DNA from: Apium graveolens
Taxonomy: Eukaryota > Streptophyta > Magnoliopsida > Apiales > Apiaceae
Length of the DNA stretch: 64,000 nt
Assembly (NCBI RefSeq): GCF_009905375.1
Contig: NC_133653.1
Location: 89,269,004-89,333,003, forward strand
Direction of reading: 5' to 3'
A program made the position numbers and the translations under genes. The notes under the pieces are model-generated. The model did no database searches and was not told where the DNA came from. It saw nothing but the letters and a program-made list of their open reading frames with translations. Positions within the stretch are counted from its first letter, which is position 1, and the number at the start of each line of letters is the position of its first letter. This document shows, piece by piece, positions 45,000 through 56,112 of this stretch.

Positions 45000-45740
45000 T
45001 TCCAATGATTAAGTCAGGTGTGTGTGACTTAGACCATTTTCTTGCAGATGGAAGTTGATTCCTTAAAGACGAACCCCCCCTTGATCCATGAACTCTCTGT
45101 TATTTCTTTGATTAGTACCACTATTGTTTCCTGATGCTCCCCCTGAATCAGTTTTCCTATTGTTATCAGTATTTGACTAATCAGTATTTGAGGGAGATGA
45201 GTTTGATGATCTTTCTACTGATGTCTCTTGAGATGAATCACTTGTAGTAGTCTTTGGATTTAAGTCATGTTGTTCCCCCTCAACATATGCTTCAGTGTTA
45301 GAAGTATTTCCACTATTTTGTGGAACCTCTGAGCTTTGAGTGATATCAGGACTTACTGTATCAGAGTCATGATTTAAAAGTTCAGCATAAGGTACTTCAT
45401 TTTCAAATCTTAATTTGTCATGGTCATCTGCATCTTCTAGACCTGTTATCTTCTTGCCATCAAAAGATACATGTATAGATTCCATGATTGTTCTTGTTCT
45501 CAGATTGTAAACTCTGAAAGCTTTAATGGTCAATGGATGACCCACAAATATTCCTTCATCAGCTTTCAGATCAAACTTGGTCAGCTGCTCCGGATGAGTT
45601 TTGAGAACAAAATACTTACAATTAAAAATACAAAAGAACTCCAAATATGGCTTCTTTCCTTTCACCATCTCAAATGGTGTTTTTTCATGCTTGTTGATTA
45701 ATGTTGCATTTTGTGTAAAGCAAACAGTTTACACAACCTC
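45000..45740 (-). pseudogene. Integrase C-terminal part and RT linker, element D
   Basis: MVKGKKPYLEFFCIFNCKYF, FDLKADEGIFVGHPLTIKAF and YNLRTRTIMESIHVSFDGKK (45668-45450) are the usual copia 'GKKP...LRVFGCKCF' and 'KFDxKxDEGxFVGYS' blocks. A Ser/Asn-rich linker follows (to 45177), leading to WTKSHTPDLIIG-like residues near 45040-45000 in a shifted frame. Confidence 0.8.
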
Positions 45741-45743
45741 AGC

Positions 45744-46334
45744 CTAGAAGTAGGTAGGCAATCTTGCTTCCTCTAGCATAGTTCTTGCAGCTTCTATCAG
45801 AGTTCTATTCTTTCTTTCAACAACTCCATTTTGTTGTGGAGTTCCAGGAGCATAAAAATCTTGTTTTATCCCCTTGAGTTTGCAGAACTCTTCCATAGAG
45901 CTATTCTTGAATTCAGTTCCATTATCACTTCTGATGATCTTCATTATGTATGTTGATCCTTTTTCGAGATCCCTCACATGATCAAGAAGAATGGATGGAG
46001 ATTCATCATTGGTGTGCATAAAATACACCCAAGTGTATCTTGTATATTCATCAACAATTACGAATGCATACCTCTTCTTGGAAATTGACATAACATTCAC
46101 TGGACCAAAGAGATCAACATGAAGTAAATGATATGGTTCAAGAATAGAGGATTCAGTTTTACTCTTGAAAGAAGTTTTCATTTGCTTGGCTTTCTGGCAT
46201 AAGTCACATAAGCCATCAGGAGTAAAAACTGCATTGGGCAATCCTCTCACAAGATCTTTCCTCACTGGTTCATTGATATTATTGAAGTTGAGGTGAGAAA
46301 GTCTTTTTATGCCAGTTCCAGCTGTCTTCCACAA
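45744..46334 (-). pseudogene. Integrase core, element D
   Basis: Open for 196 codons. It has the zinc-binding HLNFNNIN and CDLCQKAK half-sites, then the D-D-E catalytic residues in context: HVDLFGPVNV, RSDNGTEFKNSSM and NGVVERKNRTLIEAA. The integrase inserts the DNA copy. The frame overlaps the end of the protease piece by a frameshift (46279-46334), and a stop follows ARLPTYF. Confidence 0.88.
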
Positions 46335-46734
46335 ATGTTCTACTCAGTAGACAAACTTTTAAATTATCAATACTTGTGGATACCATGGCTTCATATAAAC
46401 TACCATGTCTTACACCAGTCAATACAATCATGCCATCAGACTTACTGACAATTTCATAATGCTCCTCATAGAAGTTGACATGGTAACCTCTGTCACAGAT
46501 TTGACTCACACTGATCAGATTATGCTTGAGTCCTGCAACTAGAGCTACATTTTCAATAATGACATTTGCAACTTTGATTTTGCCATATCCCAAGACTTTT
46601 CCTAAGTTGTCATCTCCATAAGAAACGCTAGGGCCAGCCTTCTCCTCAAATTCTGATAGCAGGGATTTATAACCAGTCATATGTCCTGAGCATCCACTGT
46701 CCAAGACTAGAGAATTCCTCCTGTCACCCTGCAA
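46279..46734 (-). pseudogene. Protease, element D
   Basis: SLVLDSGCSGHMTGYKSLLS has the copia aspartic protease active site (DSGCSxHMTG). AGPSVSYGDDNLGKVLGYGK and NVALVAGLKHNLISVSQICD follow, running to the spacer before integrase, where the frame shifts. Confidence 0.88.
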
Positions 46735-46740
46735 TCAGTA

Positions 46741-48582
46741 ATTTGAATCAGTTAGCGTTTTTAAGAACCCAGACTTGCTTGGATCTTTTGGCCTTTATAA
46801 GTTTGTTAACATATGCAGCAGAAGACTTTTTATCAGAGTTTATGTTAACATCCTTACTATCAGTATTTATACATGTAGAAATAAATTATGCTTTAATTAA
46901 AGAGGGTTTCAGTTTATAATAATCATAATACAAACTGTGATACTCTTTACATGTATAAATAGAATGCCAAAGACTTCCACAATGAAAACAAGGACTCTGT
47001 GGTTTATATCTAACTGTTTTATTCCTAAACTCTGATTTGGAAGAAACAACATTTATCTTTTTATTTTTCTTGCAAGAGTTAGCAAGATGATTAGTGCTAC
47101 CACAATTTAAATAGGTGTTTCTAGGTGCATTAGGTGGAGTTACATAATTTCCATTCTTATTAACACCTACCTTGCCATTCCTATTTTTCCTAGACTTTTT
47201 CTTCTTGTCTTTCATGTGTAGATCCTTCAGCTTTTGCTTAAGCTGTTTCTGAGTCATTGAACCAATATTTACTGAATTTGTGTGAACTTGTTCATAATTA
47301 TCAGTAATTAAGTTTGATCTAGGTGCTGAGGTTGTACCTTCCTCATGGATTGACTTAACATTATTAGCACTAGGATTAAACTTAATGGTCTTTATTTGAA
47401 CATTGTTCAGTTTGACCTTGCTATCAGTTTTTATTGGTTCTGTTCTCTCAGTTTCTTTTCCACTTTTATTATCAGAATTAGATCTATCTGAATATCCTAA
47501 TCTTAATCCCCAACAACCATTCTCTAAAATTTCCTGAGTTGACTTTCCTGAGTTAGTCCAAAGTTTAATGACTTATCTTTCGTTTTCTAGCTCCTTCTCT
47601 AGATAACCATGTTTTTCTAACAAATTTTCCTTAATATAAACATCATGATCTCTTTCTTTTTGAATTTCTAGCATGGAAAGCAACTCAATTTCTAGGTGAT
47701 CATTCCTTTTCTTTAACACATAGTTTTCACTCATGATTCTATTATTCTCTAAGGTTTGATCCCTAAAACTAACATGCAGAGACTTAATAAATAATCTTAA
47801 TTCATAAATATCAACAGTATCAAAAGCAAGAGTAGTCTGAGGTACCTTTAATTCAGCATTGTCATCCTCAGCATCAGCTTTTGCCATTAGAGCATAATTG
47901 ACTCCATCATCTGAATCTGATGAATCATCCCAGTTTCTCTTCCTTGAGATCAAGGCTTATTTATTCTCAGCTCTGGGTTTTCTGCAGTCAGCTGCAAAGT
48001 GTCCAATTCCATCACAGTTGTAAAATCTCTCTTTTGACTTGTCAAGTTTTCCAGATCTGGATTCCTTCCCATCAGTATTTCTCCTGTTGTTCCTCTTATC
48101 AGAGTTTGAGGAACTGGAACCTTTTCTGGAAAATCATCTTCCTTACCCAAAGTTCTTGTAGACCATCTTCTTGAAGCTTTTAACTAGTAGGGCAACCATT
48201 TAATCCATGTCTTCATTGTTGTTATGATCACTATTAGTATCTGATTCAGTATTAGTGTTTGAGTCATCATCAGAATTTGATGATTCAGTATCTGAATTTG
48301 CAATCATGAATTTCCCTTTGGAGTAGCTTTTCCTCCTAGCTTTCTCCTTTGCCTTCTCTTCAACCTTGAGTGCAACTGGTCTAGATTTAGATCCTTTCAT
48401 TTTACTTCTTTGTTCCATCTCTAGTTCATGAGTTTTCAGAACTCCATAGATCTCATCTAGAGGTATGTTATCAAGTTGATAGTTATCCCTTATTGATGCG
48501 ACTTTAAAGTCCCACTTTTCAGGGAGAGCAAGTAGAAACTTCAGGTTTGAGTCCTTCAAATCATATTCTTTGTTGACAAGGG
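46741..48582 (-). pseudogene. C-terminal gag and gag-protease linker, element D
   Basis: After the CACTA insert the gag resumes at LVNKEYDLKDSNLKFLLALP and LDEIYGVLKTHELEMEQRSK. The first zinc knuckle reads FYNCDGIGHFAADC, having lost its first Cys (TGT to TTT). From 47953 an acidic start and a long helix-rich piece follow (SENYVLKKRNDHLEIELLSM). Two more knuckles lie at 47130-47090 (YLNCGSTNHLANSC, first Cys lost) and 46990-46945 (CFHCGSLWHSIYTC, complete). Several stops and frameshifts break it. Confidence 0.8.
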
Positions 48583-48585
48583 ATA

Positions 48586-50023
48586 CACTACACCATATAT
48601 GGCCTCTAGCAACACCCAAAAAAGTGTAAAAATGGCCAAAAAATATTACATAAAGCAAAAAATTGGCCTATGGTTACACTTTTTGAAAATTTCGTGGTGT
48701 TGGATTTGCTCCTGCTACAATAGGGGTCTATGATAACGATTTTTGAACTTTTGGTAACAAATCTAAAAGTGTAACAATAGACCCTCTTTGGTTACACTTT
48801 CAGTATCTATGGTTACAAAATGTGGGTGTAACGACAGATCTATTGTAACATCTCTAAACCTTTAGTAACACCGAAACAAATATGACAATAAACTCTTTTG
48901 TAACATCATTTTTGCTATTGTAACACAATATTGTAAAACAATTAAATTATTTTGCTAACATTTTTATAACTTATTGTAATACTTTCCTTATAAACACTCT
49001 TGTATCTGATGTAACACAATTGTACTTATTATAAGAATTTTTCATATTTTTGCCAACATGAAAATATCAATTGGTTACACTTGCAACACTATAATTTTTA
49101 ATACATATTTAACTTAAAAACTCAAATCCAAAGTTTAAATTCAACACAATACAAAGTTCTAAGGCAGCCAATATTAACAAACTTTGCAAATCAATCTAAA
49201 AACCACAATTATTGATCACATTTCTAATTAAACCAAAATAAACAAAGTTCTAACATCAAAGTTCTAATATGTTCCGGATTCTTCTCGCCCAACTTTCTCA
49301 TCGTCTCATAAATTTTGCTATCAAATTCTCTTCCGTCTAAATTTCTAGCACCAGATCAATGCTTCGAGTATGCACATATGTGGGAGGAGCTGCAGCACTA
49401 GCAAGCCGTGATGCTGCGTAAAATGTTCCAGTTGACTGCAAGGAATGGTTTGACATTAGATATGGAATGTTTCAAGCTCAACTTGTAAAAGATCACTGCA
49501 GTTTTATTGTACTTAGTATTAATGTTTGGGCATACCAAAATACACGACATATATGTTTATGATCATATTCCAGTAAGCAAATGTGTATAATCTGCCACCA
49601 GCACATATAACTACTGGTTTAAATATGTAACACATATATATATAAAATGGACATGGACACAAGTACTACATATTTTTGACCATGACAAACATAAATATAT
49701 GAGAAAAAAGAAAAATTGAAGCTGGCACGAGGAGGTGATACTTGCACAATGAAATTGATGTCATCTTAATTACACAAATGTTTACACTAAAGGGAACTGT
49801 AAAATTGAACAAAATATAGTACATGTACCTGTAAAGAAATTATTTCACATACTGTAAAGAAATATGTTACAACAACAATTTGCTTATGTCTGTGGTAACA
49901 TTGGTTAACCTCTACTGCAACATTAAAAAAATATTATCTCAGATCAAATATTAGTGATCTAAGATAACATTTTTGCTTGTCACACCAAAAAAAGTGTTGG
50001 TAGAGGTCATATATGGTGTAGTG
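48586..50023 (-). mobile_element. Non-autonomous CACTA (En/Spm-like) transposon in the gag of element D
   Basis: 1438 bp with ends CACTACACCATATATG and CATATATGGTGTAGTG, a perfect 16-bp terminal inverted repeat. It is flanked by the 3-bp target duplication ATA (48583-48585 and 50024-50026). Removing the insert and one copy restores the gag residues LNDLSLVNKEY. Subterminal DNA, mainly 48600-49060, carries a dozen or so GTAACA/TGTTAC motifs. No transposase frame is present; a 49260-49440 segment (minus) looks like a gene remnant. Strand is arbitrary. Confidence 0.92.
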
Positions 50024-50026
50024 ATA

Positions 50027-50569
50027 AGTCATTCAGCAACTTCTGAAATCTGTCATAGATCTCAGTTAGGGATCATTGTCCCTTGAGTCAAAGTGCTCAT
50101 ATTCTTGAGTAAAAACTGTCAAACTGTTATTCTTGATAGCGGTTGTACCTTGACACTTTACTTCTAAAGCATCACATATCTCTTTTACTGTCTTACATCC
50201 AATGACTCTATTGGACATAACACTATCAATATTGTTGTGCAAGATGTGTCTGACCTTAGCATCCTTCATGATAGATGAGATATTTTTAGGAGAGTAGTCA
50301 TTCCTGTCTTTTTCTATCATCTTCTATGGTTCTCCTGCAAGCGAAACAGCTACCTTCATTGGTCTATTAGGACCATCATAGATCCTGTTCAGATATTCAG
50401 GATCTGTGGCTTCCAAGCACATGGGCATCCTGATTTTCCAGATTGGATATTCATGTATCTTAAGGATAGGCACCTTGATTGCTTTATACCTACTCATGTT
50501 GTTACTTATATGTGATGTGGCTGGGGGTTGTGGCTTTGGATTCTGTGTTTTTTCTTCTTTGTCTGACAT
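50027..50569 (-). pseudogene. N-terminal gag, element D
   Basis: MSDKEEKTQNPKPQPPATSH starts at 50569; ILKIHEYPIWKIRMPMCLEA and DPEYLNRIYDGPNRPMKVAV follow, then a stop; from 50320 NDYSPKNISSIMKDAKVRHI and NVMSNRVI-like residues to QEYEHFDSRDN, a stop, and a broken piece to the CACTA element. It is the same gag type as element B. Confidence 0.82.
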
Positions 50570-50615
50570 GGTTGATTGATTTTCAGATCTTAAATTGTTT
50601 GTACGTTAACAAAAA

Positions 50616-50627
50616 TCTCTGATACCA
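50616..50627 (-). promoter_or_regulatory. Primer-binding site, element D
   Basis: The minus strand reads TGGTATCAGAGA, one change from the iMet primer site, two bases from the LTR end. Confidence 0.8.
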
Positions 50628-50629
50628 AT

Positions 50630-51125
50630 TTTTAGGCCCTTAATCAACTATAGAGGGGGGGAATACAGTTAATACAATCAATTTGACAAAGTTTTAACAG
50701 AATCAACAGTTTTTATATTAACTGATAAAAACTTATTACAAACGTACACTTTCGAAAGGATGAACAAATATCCTTGAGAGCTGCTAGGTTCTGCAAAAGA
50801 TATAACAATATCGCAATGCATATAACATGAACATAATATGTACTTTATATAGAGCACAATTACACAATGTATAAAAAATCCTATTCTATTAACAACAAGG
50901 AAACATATTCAATGCTTCTGAGATAAAGTCCTTCACTGCCTTGAATTCCTGTTTCCTTTTCCTTATCGAAGATCAACTGATGTGACAAATACTGATTACA
51001 TCATCATCCGTCGATATCCTTATCCGTCGATATCATCATCCGTTGATGTCATCAACATCAGTTGATGTAAGTTCTGATGTGAACTTCTGATAGTTTCTGT
51101 TTGATATCATCAATTGATCCTAACA
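50630..51125 (-). repeat. 5' LTR of element D
   Basis: 496 bp. On the minus strand it starts TGTTAGGATCAATTGATG (51125) and ends AGGGCCTAAAA, with the terminal CA lost to mutation. It is very similar to 38598-39097. TATA-like CTATATAAAG is near 50855. Confidence 0.88.
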
Positions 51126-52145
51126 TAGTATATCTACTGATGAATCAGTATTTAAATCTAACTTGGTTGCAGTGGCCACGGGAGTTGTAGCAGTTGAACT
51201 ATCTTGTATTTCAAATATCTTAAGCAAATTCCTGATATATTTGGCTTGATTAACAAAGATTTCTTCTTCATCTTGCTTGAATTGTAATCCCAGAAAATAA
51301 CTTAGTTCTCCCATCATACTCATCCGATATCTAGACTACATTAACTTAGAAAGCCTCCCACATAGTTTATCATTAGTAGAGTCAAAGATGATATCATCAA
51401 TATAATCTGGACTAACAACAGGTCCTTACCATGATTCTTATAAACTAAGGTTTTATCAATTGTACCTCTTTTGAAACCACTCTCCAGCAAAAATTGTGCA
51501 AGTTTTTCATACTACGCTCTTGGAGCTTCCTTTAGTTCATATTGTATTTTATCCAACTTGTAGACATGATTTGGATACTTTGAATCAATGAACCATGTAG
51601 GTTGTTCAACATAAACTCCCTCATCAAGTTCACCATTAAGAAATGCACTCTTTACATCCATCTGAACACCTTGAACTTCATGTGACCAGTATAGGCCAGA
51701 AAAATTTTGATGGCCTCAAGTCTTGCAACAGGAGAAAAAGTCTCATTATATTTAATACCTTCTTGCTATGAGTATCCCTTTTCAACCAATCTTGCTTTAT
51801 TTCTTGTAATTATGCCCTCACTGTCAGTCTTGTTTCTAAACACCATTTAGTACCAATTACTTATCTATCTTGTGGCTTTGGTACTAAAGTCTAGACTTTG
51901 TTTCTTTCAAATTCATTAAGCTCCTCTTGCATTTTTGTGATCTAGTCAGCATCTTGAAGAGCTTCATTCACTTTTTTCGATTCAGTTAGAGATAGAAAGA
52001 AATGACAGAGATATTCATTTTGAGTGGCTTTTTTGGTCTTGACAGCACTATCAGAATTTCCAATGATTAAGTCAGGAGTATGCGACTTAGTCCAATTTCT
52101 TACAGAAGAAAGCTGATTCCTTGAAGAAGATCCCCCTTGATCCAT
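51126..52145 (-). pseudogene. Reverse transcriptase and its linker, element C right piece
   Basis: MDQGGSSSRNQLSSVRNWTK, SHTPDLIIGNSDSAVKT and LTESKKVNEALQDAD form the linker (52145-51942). RT blocks follow in several frames ([24 protein letters not shown] near 51660-51605). 51323 to 51120 reads [20 protein letters not shown] and ATTPVATATKLDLNTDSSVD, the end of RT, at which D is inserted. The gene continues at 38597. Confidence 0.82.
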
Positions 52146-52379
52146 GAAGTCCCTTTTTACATCTAGATGTGTGCCATTATTATTTCTTAAAGCTCCCTTT
52201 GAATCAGTGCTTCCATAATTATCAATATATCACTTGAAATTGACTCTTGATGTGAATCATGTTGCTCCCCCTTAATATGTGCTTTAATATTTGTGTTGTC
52301 ATCGCTGATAAGTGGTTCATTAGAGTTTAATACGATATCAGGATTTGCAGTGTCAGAGTTTGTCAGTCCATCAAGATTT

Positions 52380-53260
52380 TGCTATTCAGCATATGGTAAT
52401 TCATTTTCAAATCTTAGTTGTTCATGATCATTCACATTTTCTTGACATGTAATCTTCTTGTCATCAAAAGATACATGAATAGATTCCATGATCACTCTTG
52501 TTCTCAAATTATAAACTTTGAAGGCTTTTGTTGATAGGGGATATCCAACAAAAGTGTCTTCACCAACTTTTAAGTCAAACTTTGTAAGCTATCATGATAA
52601 GTTTTGAGAATAAAACATTTGCAGCCAAAAATATGAAACTATTTCAAATTTGGCTTCTTTCCTTTCACAATATCAAATGGTGTCCAGCCATAATTGTTTA
52701 TCAAAGTTGCATTTTATGTGAAGCATACAGTTTGCACAGTCTCAGCCCAAAAGTAGGTGGGAAATTTTACTTCCTCAAGCATGGTCCTTGCAGCTTCTAT
52801 AAGAGTTCCGTTCTTTCTTCCTGTTTGATCCCCTGGTATATACAGAATTTTTCCATATTTCTGTTCTTGAATTCAGTCCCATTATCACTTTTGATAATCT
52901 TTACTTTGTGTGTTAATCCTTCTTCCAGTTGCCTCACATGATAAAAAAGAATGGATGATGTCCCATTCTCAGTATGCAGAAATTTTACCAGTGTGTATAT
53001 GGTGTACTCATCAATAATAACAAGTGCATATCTTTTCTTGGCTATTGAGATTGTATTAACTGGACCAAAAGGATCAATGTGTAATAAGTGAAATGGTTCA
53101 GGAATTGAGAATTCAGTCTTACTCTTGAAAGTTGTATTCCTTAGCTTGGCCTTCTAGCATGAAATACATAGGCCATCAGGAGTAAAAACTGTATTGGGCA
53201 ATCTTATCATAAAATCTTTCTTCACAAGTTCATTGTTGTTGTTGAAGTTTAAGTGAGAAA
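52380..53260 (-). pseudogene. Integrase, element C
   Basis: NTVFTPDGLCISC, then a stop, LLHIDPFGPVNT, and IIKSDNGTEFKNRNMEKFC show the first two catalytic Asp residues. A deletion of about 47 bp near 52820 then joins GIKQ to a shifted continuation and removes the stretch with the catalytic Glu (normally PQQNGVVERKN). C-terminal blocks (VGYPLSTKAF, NLRTRVIMESIHVSFDD-like) follow at 52560-52440. Confidence 0.8.
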
Positions 53261-53925
53261 GACTTCTATGCCAGTTTCAACTGTCTTCACAGTTGCTCTA
53301 TTTAGCAGACAAATTGCAGATCCATCAATGTTGGTGGAAACCCCGGCTTCATATAAATTACCATATCTATAACCAATCATTACAACCTTACCACTTGAAT
53401 TACTGACAATTTCACAATATTCCTCATAAAAGTTCACATGGTAACCTCTGTTAGAGATTTGACTCACACTTATCAAATTATGTTAGAGTCTTACAACTAC
53501 AGCTACATTTTCAATGATGACATTCTCAAGTTTGATGTTGCCATATCCCAAAAAAATTTCTAAGTTGCCATCTCCATAAGAAACACTTGAGTCAGCCTTC
53601 TCCTTATACTCTGATAGAAGGGCCTTATTTCCAGTCATATGTCCCGAGCATCCACTATCCAAGACTAAAGAATTTTCCTGTTGCCCTGCAATCAAATAAG
53701 CCACTGGTTAGAATTTTAAGGATCCAGATTTGCTTGAATCATTTGGTCTTGTTAAGTTTATTAACATTTGCAGCAGAAGTCTTTATATCGAAGTTCATGC
53801 TAACATTCTTAATATCAGGTAATACACGTGTAGAAATAATTTTTGATTTATTCAAAGAGGGTTTTAGTTCATAATAATTATAATACAAACTATTAATTCG
53901 TTGATATGTATAATAGCGCTGGGTT
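53249..53925 (-). pseudogene. Protease and end of the gag linker, element C; truncated
   Basis: SLVLDSGCSGHMTGNKALLS (from 53704) has the protease active site. NVIIENVAVVVRL leads to a stop, and MISVSQISNRGYHVNFYEEY continues from 53476. Upstream, RINSLYYNYYELKPSLNKSK (53896-53837) matches CKEYHSLYYDYYKLKPSLIK of element D. Homology to D fades at about 53925, so the element's gag and 5' LTR are missing. Confidence 0.82.
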
Positions 53926-54765
53926 AAAACAAAACAATATATACTATTCATTTACGCTAAAAAAAATTATAGAATTGATCCATGATAAAACAAAATTAAA
54001 ATCAAAATAAAATTCGAGTTAAAACAAAATATCATATACTATTCATCTTAGTTAAGCAAAAGTACCGTCTTTAAACAAAATTAAAATTCAAATAAATATA
54101 ATTATTTGGATTTGGTCATTATAATTAGTTTTGGGATAAAACAAAATTAAAATCAAATTAAATGTTATTCGTATATCATTGACCCTGGATCAGACTTATC
54201 TTTTAAGTTAAAAAAGAATAATTATATTTCGTAAACACACATAGAAATAACAATAATACTATTTTTTAATAAACAATAATAGTATTTATTTTAATTAGTA
54301 TTTTTTTAGAAAAATTAAATGTATTTAAATAAAAATATCAAATATATGTATATATATGTATATGTATAATTATTATCGAATTATATCATATAAAAATTTT
54401 GATTAAACAAATCACGCATCTTAAATGTTTCAATTTAATAAAAAGTTTATTTAATATTAGAAAAAATTGGTGCAGAGCAATAGTCCTAAAATAGTAAATA
54501 TAATAATTTGTATATTTTATAAATAATTACCTTAAATTATAAAAATGAGACCAGTCCAACTAGTGGATAATTCCAATATGAATTTGGGAGAGTTTACAAT
54601 GGTTCAAATATAAAAATTTGGGAGTACTTTTTTTCGAGCAACAAATGGGTCTGATAAAAAATTAACTATTCAAAGTCTAATGTTTTCCCCGGGCTCATCT
54701 TTAAACGGGCCACCGTCAGCAGATGGGCAAAGCCTATGGAATTAACGATATTATAATTTCAATTA
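53926..54765. repeat. A+T-rich DNA with imperfect direct repeats
   Basis: GTTAAAACAAAAYATCATATACTATTCAT-like sequence (core ATATACTATTCAT) recurs at 53938 and 54032, and AAACAAAATTAAAATCAAA recurs near 53980, 54077 and 54136. It looks like an eroded tandem repeat of about 90-100 bp. No gene seen. Confidence 0.5.
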
Positions 54766-54771
54766 TAACTA

Positions 54772-55295
54772 GATTAGGCAATTTTTCACACGATACGAAA
54801 ATATGAAACGCAAGCGATAAAAAATTTAATATTTATATTTATATTTTAAGTATACAACACGAAAAATACACAAATATGAAATATACAAGCGAGATGTGCT
54901 GTCGATTTTATATTTATCTTTTGTATAAATGACACGACACAAGATACGCGAAATAAAATATATTTATAATTAAAATTAATATTTTTTATAAAAATGTTTA
55001 TTTATAAAAAATGTGTAGATTTAATTTTTAAATAATGCATTGTTTTATAAAGTTGTAACTGTAAATGATTTAAATGTGTATATTTTATATACTTTGATAA
55101 TTGTTTTACCTACAAATCTAATATTTACATTTACTTACTTACTTATTTATATTTCAATATATATCCAATTTTATAAAAAACACAACACAAAAATAGAGTT
55201 ACATAATTACGAAAGTACACGAAATTTAAATGAGTCGGTTTTGTATATAGCGTTTGAGTACACAATAATATACGACCCGACTGAATTGCTAGGTT
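54772..55295. mobile_element. Diverged hAT-like MITE (CACGAA-rich family)
   Basis: Edges TTAGGCAATTTTTCACACGA and CGACTGAATTGCTAGGTT are inverted and diverged (GGCAATTT against AGCAATTC), with an interior rich in ACACGA/ACGAAA words (including GAGTACACAA). It resembles the copy at 57516-58072. No clean 8-bp target duplication, so the limits are approximate. Confidence 0.4.
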
Positions 55296-56112
55296 AAATT
55301 ATAAAAAGGGTTCAGCACGAAATATTTACTAAATTTTAACGGTTTAGTTAATTGTATTTGCCTCATACAATCGTACTTTTTATTAATGTTGGACCAATTG
55401 TATGCACACAGAGTAATGCTAGGTATCCCGAATCTGTTTTTAATTTTTTTCTTGAACTACGTGACTTGTTATTTGTCACATTTTAATTTATAAGCGTGTA
55501 TATATATATATAGACACACATGAGGTGTACTTTATTATTGGGATGTTAGCAAATATGTATCTTATAGATTAATATTTGAGAACGATTTGAGAATCATTTC
55601 TAGCATTTCTCAAACATAAAAATTACATCAATTAACGAGATTAATTTACAATTTTTAGATTAGAACGTGCATATATGTATATACCTGAAAAACACTTAAT
55701 TAATCATCGATTTTTAGACTAAATGTAATGGATCCATGTATTCTAAAAATTTCCGATTTAATCGAATAATTCCTAATTAATCTTTTGCAAGGTACCCAAT
55801 CGATTTAATTTTTTAAATCCGAGTAATTCTTACGTATTTTCTTTATTGGAGTATATATAATTATTTATTAAAATTAAAATACTATATTCATTTAAATATG
55901 AATAATTATAGAAATTATAATCTAATAAATATATATTTGTTAATAAATAACTAATTATAATCATAATAATATATAAATATAATTTAATATTATAATACAT
56001 CCGAATTTTAATTCGATTAATACTTCTGAGTAATCCCCGATTTTTAATTAATTTCAAATTGATAGCTCGACCGATCTTGCCCGATTCCCGATTTTAACAA
56101 CACTGCACGACG
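55296..56112. other. Unassigned A+T-rich stretch
   Basis: No gene or recognised repeat; short open frames here are chance products of A+T-rich sequence. Confidence 0.4.

Larger units (their letters stand above)
38598..51125 (-). mobile_element. Copia element D, nearly full length, inserted in element C
   Basis: It carries both LTRs (500 and 496 bp, very similar), a primer site, gag, protease, integrase, RT, RNase H, a small extra ORF and a long third ORF. The flanks are TAGTT (38593-38597) and TAGTA (51126-51130), a 5-bp target duplication with one later change. Joining the flanks restores element C's RT segment, as seen uninterrupted in D itself near 44070. D's gag holds a CACTA element. 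Without that insert, D is about 11.1 kb. Many stops make it non-functional. Confidence 0.9.

Noticed and set aside
55040..56057. Short hydrophobic, Tyr/Ile/Asn-rich frames
   Set aside because: Composition follows the A+T-rich DNA; no start context, domain or repeat supports a gene.
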